From: Coffea arabica
Taxonomy: Eukaryota > Streptophyta > Magnoliopsida > Gentianales > Rubiaceae
Length of the DNA stretch: 64,000 nt
Assembly (NCBI RefSeq): GCF_036785885.1
Contig: NC_092322.1
Coordinates: forward strand, 11,802,466-11,866,465
Direction of reading: 5' to 3'
The position numbers and the translations under genes were made by a program. Position 1 is the stretch's first letter. The number at the start of each line of letters is the position of its first letter. This document shows, one piece after another, positions 35,619-48,476 of this stretch. The notes under the pieces are model-generated. The model saw only the letters and a list, made by a program, of their open reading frames with translations. It was not told the DNA's origin and did no database searches.

Positions 35619-35903
35619 GTGTTCCTAATCCCTCCTGCATGTACCCTCCTGTCGTAGACACGTATTTTTCAGAGGACCATGGCGAATGGGCTCCTCCCTC
35701 CCGCCCGTGGCATCAACAGCTACCAGCCCCTCACACCAACATTTTCCTTAAAGAGAAGAAAAGAAATGATGGTCCTCCATTTCTGTTTTTGTATGCAAAA
35801 CAAATATGGTGCACGCTATATATGCATGGTTTATGTATTTAACTCGTTTGGTTTGATTAAATCCCAGTGGATCTCTTTTGTATTTTTTTTTTGTGGTTGT
35901 TGT

Positions 35904-35919
35904 GGGGGGGGGGGGGGGG
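35904..35919. repeat. Poly-G run
   Basis: An uninterrupted run of 16 G following a T-rich stretch. A likely site of sequencing or length error. Confidence 0.9.
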
Positions 35920-38900
35920 CGCTCATGCATGGAGACTTTGAGTTTGTTCATCCGTGCCACAAATTGGGATCTATCCACATTCATTCATTTGGAAAAAAAA
36001 AAATGTAATTTTTATGGGATCAAGGCATTGTAGAACGTGGTTAATGGATTGGAAATTGATGAGAGATTGAAATGGGATTTATCCTTTTTCGAAGACAAAG
36101 TTATGAAGGCATAGTTATAGAAAAAGTAAAAGGAGGACAGCTTTTGGGTAGGATTAGGCACGGTTGTTGGCTAGCTTGAAGGGGAAGAAGATACACCCTC
36201 CTCTCAAAACCCTACCATCATATGCAACATCCCCTTCTTCTCTGTTTTTTTTTTTTTTTTTTTGTTGCTTTTGCACCAATTATTGAAGCTTGGAAAGACA
36301 CGTTCTTGTTTATTTGTAGTTAAGGCAACAATGATGGGGTGGATTCGATCTAGTGGACTCGTTCTTTCCACGTCCGAAAGAGCCGAGGTTGTCAAAATAT
36401 AACTTGGAAGCATGTTAGTGTTTTCATTCCAAAATCCATGTGTTTCGTTTTCTTCACATCAAAACACTACTCCCTCTTTTGAGTGGATTCCAACTCCTCA
36501 TTCAACCATGTAGATTCCTAAAGGCCCTCTTGGTGGGTGGGTTTCCCTTTCACAACCTAATCGAAACAAACAAAACACACAAATAAAATTAAAGGGTTTT
36601 TATTCTTTTCCCCATTCCATCAATCCCTCAGCACATACATTCATATTTCCCAAAAATACAAAGAAATTAAAATAAAAAAAAAGCTAGAAATTTTGTAGGG
36701 GAGATTGCATCCAACTTTAAGGTGGGATCCTTTAAATCTAGCTGCCCAATGGGCTGGCCTATACATATTTTCTTGAGGAGACAATGGCTACCAGCCGTCC
36801 ATTATTTCCATGTTTCTTGTTCCAGAAACATGGAATAGAATTCTTGGGACGTATAAAATATCTGGTCCATGATATGGTTTTTGTCCTCGGATTGTATTTT
36901 AGTATTAATTAATCACGATGATTAAATTCTGGCGTCCACTCGATGCTTTTCTTTAGAAAATTTTTTCCTGAAGATTACAAGAAATTGCCTTTTTTGTTGT
37001 CCGAGAAAGTGGTGTATCCGTCTATGTAGGTAGGCCTAGGACATGCGACGCAAGGAGGCAGCCATCTACAAAGAGCAGACACAATCAAATTATTTGTAGA
37101 TAAATGAAAGAACAGAACATCTAAGTAATCTAATATGTAACTGAACTCTTGTTTGCCTAGATGTTGTTTTTTTTTTTTTTTTTGGCTATCAAATTAATTA
37201 AACTCCGTTTTATAATTAGTCAAATGTAAATGAATGTTCTTGTTTTTTCAAAACTCTAAACAGGTTTTTCTTTTTAAACCAACTTACTTTTTATCTTCTA
37301 TATGCATTTATTGAAAAGAAAAAAAAGGGCAGCAATTAAAATATTTTCTTAATAACATTTCAGAACGATCATCCTGACGGAACTAGCAGTCCTCACAAAG
37401 CAACAAAAGACCTAGTCACATTTCACCAGTACAAAATGCGCTTTTCTTTTTCATTGTTCCGGCAGCATTCAGTAGATTCCTAGCTAGTAAAAGTTTCCAT
37501 TGATTAGTGGCATTGTGGAGATACAATTAATCACATTTGTAGACTTTTGTGCTATTCTAGAATCTTTTAAAAAAAAAAATTAGTGGGTTGATTTAGTGAA
37601 AAGGAGACAATGATGGAGAGTTCAACTTAACTATATATCTCGTTTTTTTCTTTTTACCAAAAAATATATATATATATATATATAAACAAAACAAAATCAC
37701 TCAAGGCACGATATATTTTTGCTATTATTCAAACTTAACTCTCGTGATGACAGTACTTGAAAATTTTATCTGTCCTCAAATCGGCCATCAATGCTGCCCA
37801 AATAATTGGTAGTATGGAACCCAAGAAAACAAAGACGACAACAGCTTTGGTTCACCAATAATTGGCAGAGTAACTCAGATGGAGGGGGCAATGGGCATTA
37901 TGCTTTTGCTTCAGAACTCAGATTGCTGTACTGTCCATTTTTCCATGCCAAGATCAATGAATTTTTAGCGCTTTATATCTCTGATTTTCACAAGTCAAAT
38001 CAACTAACAGACCGCAGTTGATGCATGAAATGGAAAAAAGAAGAACATCAATTGCCGTAAAATAAACGAACCATCTATTCAATACTTGAATATCTAAGTC
38101 ATAAGCTATCCCTTTTGACTCAGCATGGGACGACGCTGGAGAGAGAGAGAGAGAGAGACAAGGATGGATAACTCCCATTCTTTTTACCTGAATCCCACAT
38201 GACAAATCATATATGTTTTTCATGATCTTATCTCCAGAAAAGAAAGGGAAGATTTTGAAATTCTTCGAGCTGCAGATGTCTTTTGCCAATAATGTACTTA
38301 GGATGAAGAGACTCAATTCTCAACCGTCGTGCCACGGAAAGGGCCGGCCTATAGCAATTGTTGTCGGTTGAAGAATGCAACAATTCTTTCAATTAAAAAA
38401 CATCTACTTCAAAGTTCAAACCACCTTAGACCTTTGTCATCTCCTTGAAAATTGGCACATAAATCACTGCTGTTCACTTGATTTGAAGTATGGTATAATG
38501 TACACTAAAAATGCAAGAAATAATTGTCCAAGTAACGTAGGTCGTATGCTTTACGACTACATAATCATGAGAAAACAGACGTGCAAATATTGTGTTGACC
38601 CGTGTATTAAAGTGACAAAAGATCGATATTTACATACCTCGAGACATAAGGAGGTATTACGTAACACGTACGTTTTTCCTAGTGCAGGTCCAAGTAATTC
38701 AGAACTGCTACAAGCTTAAGAAGCCTTGCTGGATCCCACATGAGAGGCTTCTTCCTTAAATTAGTAAACTCAGTTTCGGTATGTGATTAAACGCAGAACT
38801 CGAAGGTCCAAGAGGTCGCATGCACGTATGTATACATGGGGAGAAACTGGTGGATAGCTATTAAATTTGTTTTTGTACGGCCATCTACTTATCTGTTTAC

Positions 38901-39754
38901 GTAGGATACATTTTTCTGCACTTGGGCGGTTGCTCCAGTTCATTTCATCTGTAGCAAACCGATCGGCCAGTCAAGCGAAAGTAGTAAGTTTAGTGATCTT
39001 CTTGGATTTTGTATCATCGGTCAAGAACCTGCGTTGTAGTGTGAAACCTAATGCAGCACCTCTGTGGCTTCTACGGATGAATGATGTATAAACGGAAGCA
39101 CGTAGATAGGACTTAAGGATACATAAAGGAAGAAAAAGTGTGTGAATTCAAAGCTTCTGCTCGATCCATGAGGACTTCTCTAATATTATACTCTTCCATA
39201 AATTGTACTTGTATTCGCCCTCACTAGTCTTGCCACAAATTCTCTCAAGTTTACAATCAAATGGGAAAGTCTTGCCATGTAAAACAAAATTATGGTGGTT
39301 ACTATAGGAGAGTAATGAGCAAGCATTTTTGTGCTCATACAGGTCAATTTTGAGGGGCTTGTCAATGCATGTGGAGCCAATTTAAGCCAGCGGCAGTTGT
39401 CCGCATCGGTTAAAACTTCAAACTTTTCTTTTTTATAGTTGCTTTTTGTGTACAAACAAGTAAACCTTGGGACCAAAAAAAATAAGAGAGACTGAAAATT
39501 GGAGCTATCTACTTAACTCGTACTGATATTTTGAAAAGTAGAGAAGTTGACTGCTTGTCAGACCTCTTCAGATGTACTAATAGAAGTTCCTGCATTTTGG
39601 ATTAATAATTAAATTCATCATGCCAAATTCTTGGTAATCATGACAACGACGCGTGGTAATAATAATTGATAAGGCGTTTCGCACGTAACCAATAATAATA
39701 GATTATAGATTCGAGTCGTCAATGTGGTAATTAAAAAGTCACGTCTCTATTTGA

Positions 39755-39781
39755 AATAATAATAATAATAATAATAATAAT
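39755..39781. repeat. (AAT)n microsatellite
   Basis: A perfect trinucleotide run of 27 bp. Confidence 0.95.
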
Positions 39782-40309
39782 CTCGTACTCATATAGTTAA
39801 TTTACTTCCCATCCAATGCACGTTTGATGAATTTTCGGGCTGCCATGAGTGTCATATAGATTTTTGTACAAGAAAATTAATTGGCCCGTTAAAGTGCGAT
39901 CGCATCCATGGGCCTTATTCCCGTCTGCAATCTAATTTATCTCCATTACAGGTGAGCCCCAAATCACACTCAACAAATGAATTATTAAACAAAATTATAT
40001 GATAAAAGATTACCAAAAAAAAAAAGAGTAGAGGGATACTATTGAAAAGCTAAAAGCTAGTTATTTGCATTGATAGCAAAAAAGAAAATGACCTTACAAA
40101 ATTAGTACAGCGGAATTTCCCTTGTACATGGTTAAATAATAATACAAAAGATGTACAAGGCCAAAAAGCCCAGAGAAAAGCAAATTTCTTTTTTCATGCT
40201 TTTCTCTGAATTTACTTTTTTTTTTTTTTTTCTTTTTCCGGCTACAACAATACATATATTTTATATCTTTACTATAGAATTTCTCTAATTTATTAGCCAG
40301 AGATTGCAT

Positions 40310-43280
40310 TTATGTCTTCAAGCTATCTTCGAACTCTCCTAAGCACCGCCTTTTCCACTGTACTAGGCGTTGGAGAAAGTTCATCACCTAAAGAAACCAA
40401 TTAAAAGAAACTACTCATAAGTCCTTGAAAAATTTGTGGTTAAAAAAAAAAAAAAAGTGATTATAGAGATAGATAAACATGTCAAATCACCTCTGATGGT
40501 TCTTGTAGTGAATAAGAAGCACTGGTTTCTTTTGGAGTTTTTGAAACAAGAATTCCAAAACCTTGTCGTCTCTCCTTCAACACCTAATTATTGCAATTAA
40601 CCTTGATTATTACTTAACATAAAAAGAAATATATTTGATAAAAAAAAAAACAGCATGCGAGCCAAATTGGGAGCATTGGATACCTTGAAAGCATCTTCAT
40701 CGGTTCGATCGTCCCCAATATAAACAGGAAATACATCTTTACGATTGGCGTAACCTGTAATGTAGAAAGGGATTTGATTTGTTAATTATGACAGTTAATT
40801 AGAGTGATTAAATTATGTTAAAGCAACTTTTAAATATCACATGTTGGAACAAAACTCTAGATTAATTAAATCGAAACTACAAAAAAAAAAAAAAAAAAAA
40901 AAGTGGCTGCAACTACAACTCATAATAACTCACTTCAGTCAGTCATTTTATAATCATGTGCTCCGTAGCATCCAAAGTACTAAGACATAATTATAATATA
41001 TATATATATATATGAGTATAAAAAAAAATAAAATTTTCATTAGAAAGAAAGAAAAAAAAAAAAAAGAAAAAACCTACCAAGTGATTCTAACAAAAATTCG
41101 AGGGCCTTCCCCTTGTCCCATTTAATAGTAGGACGGATTTCTAATACCTGTTACAAATGAAAATGACACTCTGATAGTGAGACACTCTTTCATCACTTAA
41201 TTAATACGAAACCAAAATTAGCTCTAAAACCCAAGAAATCATAATAGATTAATAAAGATGATTAATTTTGTTGAGGAAATGACTTAATCATGACGTCACA
41301 TGCATATATACCATTCTTCCTTGGGTTAATCGGAGCTTTGGGTAGTCCATCAAGACTGATTTGACTTGCTGTGCCAGTTCAACCCATTTCTGTGATATCA
41401 CAATAGAAAATTCAGAACCCATTACTTTAAACCTTTAACCATGATTGGTCGTGCCCACAAAAGTAATCAAAGGCCCATCCATGTATCGGACAATCATCGG
41501 ATAAAGTAGTTTTTTTTTTTTTTTTTTTTTAAAAATCACGCTAATAATCATGATTAGTGATATAATTACTGGTAAAAACTAGTTGCATGATAGACAAGAC
41601 ATAAAGAGGAAAAAAGTTACTAGTACTTTGGAGTTAGTAGGATATACCTTTTCATCAACACAGCGGAAGTGTACAGACACACAAAATTTATTATTCTCCA
41701 CTTTTGCCCCTTCCGTTGATTTAGTTTTCTCTAGTAGTGCTTCATAAACCTGATTAGTGGGAATTAACCAACATAAATCAGATTTGTTAATTAAATAATG
41801 CCAAGCATACGTTTCATTAGCTAAAACACTAACCTCATCTATCATAGGAAGAAATTCATTAGCTGTATCTGGTTGAAAAAGCACAGCTTGAGCTCCCTGA
41901 GATTAATGACAAAACTTTTGATTAGAGAGGGGGTGGGGAGGGGGGTCCCTTTTGTTTTTCTTTTCTTTTGGGTGGTGGACTAAACTAAAGCAGTGAGATA
42001 TAAGCTGGCTGCCCAAGAAGTTTCTTGATTCACTACCAAAACGGAAGCTTTTGCTACTTACTTTCTTGTGTTTGGAACCTTTTGATGGCCCTTTTATGTC
42101 CATTCCATGGCTTCCAGCATAGTACAACTCTGCCAATCGTACAAAACTATATACCTAAAATTAAAGAACCAAACAACAACAATTAGTCCAAACTTAAACC
42201 ACCACCCCCCAGCAATCCCAATTAAGAATATAACCAAATCTGCATGTATCATAGTACCAACCACTCCATAGATACTTGCTAGTACTACTACTGCTGCTAC
42301 TCAAAAACCAAAGCCAAAAGGCAAAACATTTTCAAGAAAAAATGTACCTTGTCTCTGCATCTTCCACTAACAATCGCTGTGGGAAAACACCCAGCAAGTT
42401 TTCTCACGGCTGCCCTCATCTGTCACACAAATGCTGCTACTGTTCAGAAGTATGAACAAATGGGATTTTTTTTTTTTTCCCCTTCTTTGATAATCGTAGG
42501 AGCATAACACCAATAACACTCGTAAAGTACGAAATAACTAACTAACTAACTAACCGCGTCCGACATGAAAGCGCGATCAGGGTCCTCCACTATAGGAGAA
42601 AGCGTGCCGTCGTAGTCGAGAAACATCACTATTTGCTTTCCTTTGGAAGCATTAGTTATTTGCTCAAACATGTCCAGAGCCGATGGATGGTGCAGCTGTT
42701 TGATCAAAATCCAAAATAAATTTTCCACGTCAATCCTAATGTCATCACCTACGTCATCGTTCTTGCAAGAAACCGACTAATAAATCAAAAACAAAAAAAA
42801 AAAAAAACAATCCCATCCACCTCCACATTTCACTTGTATCTTCCATGCAATTTACTAGCCAAGTTGCAGATGTGACTGCACAAGGAAATAAAAATACGCA
42901 CTATTTTTTTTCTTCCTTTGTAAAATTTTCTATATGAACCGGACCCTTAACCTGACAGCAAGAAAGAAAGGAAGGATGGCGACTGGCAAGCGAAAACTTA
43001 CCGTCGAAGAGGATTGGTCGTCAGAAGAGAGAGGTGGGGTGGACTTGAGATGAGTAGGGGAAGAAGCTCTCATTGAGTCAACCCAAGAGTTGATTTTGGC
43101 CCCGGTATTGATTTCAAGGTTCTGAAGCAGCTTCTTCTTAGAAATACTGAAGTAAGTTCCCGGAACAGCTGGAGGCTTCTGGGATGCAGTGGTGAAAAGT
43201 GCTGAGTTTGTCACCGCAACAGCTATTGCCATGCTGATACCTGATTTTGTACCAGATACTACCACATTCTGTTTAGTCAT
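40310..43280 (-). CDS. TPP: Trehalose-6-phosphate phosphatase
   Basis: Coding exons are 43280-43002, 42695-42555, 42419-42348, 42154-42062, 41896-41834, 41749-41648, 41389-41312, 41147-41078, 40754-40684, 40583-40491 and 40387-40310. All junctions are GT-AG and in frame, giving 379 aa, the usual size. The enzyme dephosphorylates trehalose 6-phosphate to trehalose and so lowers a key sugar signal. HAD-phosphatase motifs are complete: DYDGT (nucleophile Asp120 and Asp122), IVSGR (Ser158), Lys288/Lys290 in KWDKGKA, and GDDRTDED (313-320). The N-terminal 93 residues are variable, Ser-rich and typical of plant TPPs. They could carry targeting information, which I cannot judge. A 5'UTR intron (43406-43298) precedes the ATG. 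Paralogue type is not assigned. Confidence 0.95.
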
Positions 43281-43297
43281 TGTAGCTGTTTTCTTGC

Positions 43298-43406
43298 CTG
43301 CAAGGAAGTTTCCAAACCATACATTGTCAAAAGAAAATCCAATTTAAGAGAAGCCCGTGTCATGAAATTGATCAAGAATCAGTAATATATAGCATTAATC
43401 AATCAC
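43298..43406 (-). other. 5'UTR intron of the TPP gene
   Basis: On the minus strand TTCAG|GTGATTG is the donor and TTGCAG|GCAAGAA the acceptor, and the acceptor lies 17 nt before the ATG. Upstream of it the leader (about 43410-43600) is strongly pyrimidine-rich. The call rests on splice motifs only. Confidence 0.6.
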
Positions 43407-43650
43407 CTGAAGTTCAAGAAACAGAGATGGAGGAAAACAGAGTGCCCTGTTTTCTTTTCTTTTTTTTTCTTCTTGTGAGAATGCAAGGGAGGGAGGAGAG
43501 AAAGAAAGAAAGAACGAAATGGGACAGAAGAATGACAGAGATTTGTGAGGAGAGAGGAGGAGAGATGAGAGGAAGAGAGTAAAGAAAACAAGAAAAGGAA
43601 GAAGAGTTTTCAGTGCGTGACTGCGAGAAAATTTGGAGGCAGTTTGGTTG

Positions 43651-43657
43651 TTTTTAT
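43651..43657 (-). promoter_or_regulatory. TATA box of the TPP gene
   Basis: TATAAAA on the minus strand lies just upstream of the pyrimidine-rich leader. It would place the transcription start near 43625 and the 5'UTR, after splicing, at roughly 235 nt. Confidence 0.6.
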
Positions 43658-43809
43658 ACTTACATACCGGACACTAACGGACGAAAACCAGGCCCCTCCT
43701 AAGTCCTTAGGTAGGACCCACGTCTTTTGTATATACAAAAAAAAAAAATTTTAATGTAAAGAAGAATTGGACCCCACATTCAATATCCTGTGGAGGGTTC
43801 CACTTCCTC

Positions 43810-43817
43810 CCACGTGG
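43810..43817 (-). promoter_or_regulatory. G-box / ABRE-like element (proximal)
   Basis: The palindrome CCACGTGG lies about 155 bp upstream of the TPP TATA box. Such G-boxes bind bZIP and bHLH factors, including ABA-responsive ABFs and PIFs. Confidence 0.5.
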
Positions 43818-43920
43818 TCCCCATACCCACACCGTATTCCCAATTTGCAAATCACTAATCACAACACCTTCCTTAACCGCCGTCACCACAACAGCCCTCC
43901 AGCGCCAGCTGGAACATGTG

Positions 43921-43928
43921 CCACGTGG
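43921..43928 (-). promoter_or_regulatory. G-box / ABRE-like element (distal)
   Basis: A second identical CCACGTGG lies about 110 bp further upstream. Other ACGT-core motifs follow at 43953-43960 (AACGTGGC) and near 44037 (CCACGTCA). Confidence 0.5.
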
Positions 43929-44130
43929 ATGAGGAAGTATGGGGGAGGATTGGCCAACGTGGCATGTGCCCAGTTAGAGTGGGGGTTTACCGGTATGGTG
44001 CGGTGGAGGTCGAGAAGGTATTGCATACTCATGTGCACCACGTCATATATATAACGTAGTATATTTGACGTCGATGATCACTGATTAGTTGATTTGAACA
44101 AATTGTAAGTTGTTTGTTCAGGCCGCTCTC

Positions 44131-44250
44131 TGTTTGGATTAATTGATTTTGGGTCTGTTTTTGAAATTTTTTTAAATAGCATGTATCTGTGTGTTATTAC
44201 TGTAGTGATATTACTGTAGTATTGTATTTGAAAAACAAGTAAATTCAAAC
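44131..44250. mobile_element. GTTTGGAT-family-like MITE
   Basis: TGTTTGGATTAATTG at the left and AATTCAAAC near the right end bracket 120 bp with a TTACTGTAGTGATATTACTG core. It lies in the distal TPP upstream region. Confidence 0.5.
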
Positions 44251-44320
44251 GAATTTGTGTACCATATAAACATAAAATACTTGTTGCACTCCTCGCATGT
44301 AATATAAAAATCAATATGCA

Positions 44321-44330
<10 letters not shown>

Positions 44331-44365
<35 letters not shown>
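44331..44365. repeat. (TA)n microsatellite
   Basis: A TA run of 35 bp preceded by a short (TG)n. Confidence 0.95.
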
Positions 44366-44368
<3 letters not shown>

Positions 44369-47008
44369 AATTTAAAATTTTAAAATTTAATCAATTATGA
44401 CCATGAATCTTGTGAAACAGTTGCCTATAACAATTGTTCGTGTTCCTGTTTCAACAGACAAGAAATGGTTGATCAACATCCTATTACTTACTATTGAATG
44501 TAATAAATTATTGGTATTAGACAATTACCGCATAGGAGCTGAGATTGAGCGTCTAATACTTTTCTAGTGGAGTATCATAGTCATACCCACGGATTTTTGG
44601 AGTTGATTTCCATGGATGTAGCCAAAAACGTTCTTCTCCAAATTAAAAAAATGAAGTATAAAGGTTTCGAACTTTCCTTGAGTAGGTAATGGTCCCTAAA
44701 TTTGTAGGGACTTTAATGGCCAGCCCCCTTTTTTATTTTTAAGTTCGGCAAAACAAGCAGCCCAAAACCTACTCAATAATTAGTTTTGCAAAACCAGCAG
44801 CTCCTTGTCTCTGTTTTCTTTATTTTTACTGCTTTTAGGTGGTAAAATATTGGGAAATTGCAGTTGGGAAAGCTTTTCATATATCCTTGTGTTACTTTAT
44901 GGTTCGCTTCGTTTGCTTGGCACATGAATAGGCTTTATTATTTTTTTAAAATTTTTTGTTTTTTCATGGCACCATTGATTTTGACCCCATTGAAGCAACA
45001 AGAGGGAAGGGGAGTATGGTGGATAGTGGTGTTTGGTGATTACTTTATACTTCTTCCAACCTAAATTGATGCCATTCAAACGTTATTTTCCAATTCTATG
45101 GCACTAATCAATAGAGTCGGTTAACAAAAGCATTGGGGCACTAATTATGACTTGTGGAAAATGATCACAAGAATAAAAAAAAAAAAAAAAAACCCTGTGA
45201 AATAACACATGCCTAATATTCTTCTAGACTTTTACATCAAAAAAGAAAGTGAACAGTGCATGGTATGGGGATTACTTGCACGTATTTTCTGTCATGCTTA
45301 AAATGGGTAGTGAGACTGGCTATGAAAATTGGGAATTTGTGGAGAAAGGGTGCCCTAGTAGCATCATATTCTCTTACCTCTTGTAAGAGCTACTTTTCCT
45401 CAATGTTGATGCGTCATGCATGCCAGCAGTTTTCCAATCAATGCCATCATATAAATCAGGAATAAAAGAGCAAAGATCAACCTTGCATATTATTCATGTG
45501 CTTCAAAAAATAGGCACGGGAAGTGTTAATTTTGATTCGGTGATAGTCTCTGATTGAAAGTAGATATAAAAGAAAAAAAAAAAGACACATATTCATTTTT
45601 TGAAACAAAACATCATTTAATAAAAGAAAAGAGAGATCTATTATTCATTGGTGTTCAATAAAATCTTTTTGTGTGTGTGTGTGTGTAGATCTAGTCATGC
45701 TTGTTTGGACATTTAGATGAATTGAGTAAATACACAAGTTCAAGAACCCGGAAAGGTCATTAAATTAGGTTTACCTGAAATTTTGTTTTTTGGCTGGCCA
45801 AGTTAAGGAAACCTCGGTGTTTGGATTGCCAAATTATTTCAAATAATATTTCACTTGTATCATAAACATATTTTTCAATTCACCTTTTTATATTCCCAAT
45901 CACTTTTTATCTCACATACATCATATCACAAAAAGTGCTACAGTAATTATTCCAAATAATACTCTATCTGAAAATTATTCTTCTATAAGAGAGAGGCTGA
46001 GTAGTTTTTCCACAGTCCTAGAACCTATAAGTCAATTGGTATATCTTACTTTTTTCACTTTCTCTGGCTGCTGGGATCAACAAGAAATAAATTAAAGCAT
46101 CAAGCCAACTAATTTAATTAGCTCAACGAATAATCGAACAATAACTACTAAAGGGTCATCTAATATTTTTGTAGGGAAAAAAGAAAGTCTTGCTCATTTG
46201 ACATTTCTGGCTTCCAAACCCATGCATTTGAAACTTGACAACAGGGATTTCCTCAAATCCATCGGGTAACTGTTTAAAGAATCCAGCCAATATTAACTTG
46301 AGGCAGGGGCATACAAATTGCGATCCTTACCCTTTTTATCCCTGCACCGGCATGATAAACTATATATTGCCAAGGAGAAATCCAATAATCCAAATAAGCA
46401 TTTTTGGACCAACACAAGTCTACCTAATAAATCTGGCTTTTCTTCGTTAATGGTACTCCTACTCAAAAAGTGTTGAAAATAGTAAATTGTCCATCAAGAA
46501 ATAATACAATATCTACTTGAATGCAACTTGTTGCCTGTTAACATCATTGCAAAGTTTTAAGCCCTAATTACCACAAGTTCGCTTAGTTATATATTCAATG
46601 GATGATCCTAAGCTTTATTTCTAACGTATGTAAGTCTATATCTTTTCTTTATCACTTTTTCTAGTAAGGGAGGGTGGTATTTAAGAAGTGGAAAGGAGGC
46701 AGAGAAACGAGAACTCAGAATTTTAATTCCTGATATTTTAATCTTAGCAATTAGAATAAATATGTCTATATCAATTATAGAAAACAAAAACACAGAACAA
46801 GGAAAGTAAACCCAACTCAATATGACGGGTATGGGACCCTTTTTTCGTGTAAGTGAAAGGTCACAAATGTAAAATTTCTCACTTACACTCCCTTCTCCAT
46901 ACCATCCAACCCATCCCTTACCCTAGGCATTGGATCTTAACGATTATTAATTGCACGAGACAACGTAAACAACAGAAGGTATTAAAATTAAGGGTGGAGA
47001 CGAGACTG
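44366..47008. other. Intergenic, no gene recognised
   Basis: Short open frames only. It contains the MITE at 45818-45974 and a (TG)n run near 45669-45687. A block near 46655-46735 (CTAGTAAGGGAGGGTGG...) is related to 13345-13395, probably two pieces of one retroelement. Confidence 0.4.
45818..45974 (-). mobile_element. GTTTGGAT-family MITE, full length
   Basis: TGTTTGGATTGCCAAATTATTT at the left pairs with the worn right end ATAATACTCTATCTGAAA. On the minus strand the core reads ACTGTAGCACTTTTTGTGATATGATG. It is near-collinear with 22512-22678. Confidence 0.7.
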
Positions 47009-47120
47009 ATCAAGTCGAGCAACTTTTTTTTTTTTTTAATAACAAAACATATTTCATTAACGGATCGTTGGAAATCGTCCAGTACGATTGATCGTTGCTG
47101 GAAATCAAGTCGAGCAACTT
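47009..47120 (-). mobile_element. Truncated poly(A) retroposon with 17-bp TSD
   Basis: ATCAAGTCGAGCAACTT occurs at 47009-47025 and again at 47104-47120. The 78-bp insert starts with a T run on the plus strand, so on the minus strand it is a short 3' end (ATGAAATATGTTTTGTTATT) with a poly(A) tail. Poly(A) plus a long target duplication indicates LINE-type insertion with 5' truncation. The host sequence is itself repeat-like AT-rich DNA. Confidence 0.8.
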
Positions 47121-48110
47121 AGTATTTATATTTGTGGAGTACCTTAGTGTCTAAATTTGTTTGATATTTTTAATGAGGTTAAATTTGACTTGTTTTATTT
47201 ATCGAATCAAACATAAACGAACATTTTATCAAATCGAGCTAGAATAATTTGAATTTTTTTTATACATAAAATTTAAACTTTACATTACTTGGGTTAAATT
47301 TGAACTGTATTAAAAAACTATAGTGAACACAAAACATTACTGTTTGCGAACTAAGTTTGAATGAGTTTTTACCGAATAAATCTTGATTCAAATATCGAAT
47401 AACCTACTTCCTCTTTTTAGTCATAACCAAGGTTGTGAGTGGTTAAAATAAGGCAGTCCATACGAAATACAAGAAAAAGTGAAAAAGGAAAAAAAGTTTG
47501 GAATACGTGTCAGAGGTTTGTATAGCAACCGAAAGCAAATAATACTAAAGCCTAAAGGGGCTTGTTCTCGAGCCACCTGGCTTCCAAAAACTTGGTACCA
47601 GTAGTGTTAGCATGCAGTAGCTAGATTGTCTTGTTCTTTAGTTTTGTTCCTGGAAATTAATAACCATAAATTGGTGGCTAGACAAAAAGCAGGTTGAAAC
47701 TGAGACAGCAGTCCACGTAAATCCAAAATACAAATGGTTATGCATTGTGTTATGTAATTGCTTTGTCAGTCAAAATGCAAGACAGAGAGAAAGATAGATG
47801 GAAAGAAAGAGTCAGATGGAAGTGGATGGGGTTTCATGAGACAGTACAAAATCGTCCTTATGCCCTTTGTTCACTTCTCTTCTCTGCATCTAGCCTCGAA
47901 TGCATTCACTATTGACTGGACTAACTACAAAAATGGACACGGAAGTCATAATTCATGCCCCCAATTCCATTTCCACCTCCTTTGTTCTGTCCCATTCTAC
48001 TCTGTTACGTATTCATTGGTACGCTTACGCATACACCAAGAGAAATACTACTACAAGAATATGGCCAAAAGTCGTGTATTTTTTTAAGGAGAGTTCTAGT
48101 TCGATTGTTT

Positions 48111-48167
48111 CACCTGCTTTTTAGAGTCTAATTTTGTTAAAAAAAAAAAAAAAACACCTGCTTTTTA
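48111..48167 (+). mobile_element. Ultra-truncated poly(A) retroposon with 13-bp TSD
   Basis: CACCTGCTTTTTA (48111-48123 and 48155-48167) brackets GAGTCTAATTTTGTT followed by an A run. Only 15 bases of element sequence precede the tail. The TTTTGTTA end resembles the TTTTGTTATT end of the insertion at 47026-47103. Confidence 0.75.
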
Positions 48168-48476
48168 TTGTATCCCAACTTGTTTTTTATTCCAACACCT
48201 TTACTCTGCCCCATATATATATATATATATGCTCATGTAACAAACTTGGAGTTGAGATAATAACAAAGACCAATTGAGTATTATGTTTTAGGACAAGTAG
48301 ATGAATATTCTGGTCAAATTCATACGTACTATTGATGAATTTCTAGATTGAAGCAGTAGACTAGTGCTTCCCGCACCATAATAAAGTTCTACTATACCAC
48401 CTCCCTGGTGAGAGGACTTTCCTGCAGCGTTCATTTTATGTCACTTTTCTGATGCCTCTTGGCATTTTTAGTACTT

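Larger units (their letters stand above)
35745..40309. other. Intergenic downstream of the TPP gene
   Basis: No gene is supported. It holds the poly-G run, an (AG)n tract near 38138-38158, an (AAT)n run at 39755-39781 and the 3' flank of the TPP gene. An open frame of 114 codons from 38375 has no recognisable domain. Confidence 0.4.

Noticed and set aside
40873..40920. Poly(A) run with AACTAC on both sides
   Set aside because: The second copy lies beyond extra sequence after the tail, not directly next to it, so it does not fit a retroposon duplication.
43767..44054. Plus-strand frame of 95 codons upstream of TPP
   Set aside because: It covers the TPP upstream region with its G-boxes, has no domain, and its GC content is explained by regulatory motifs.
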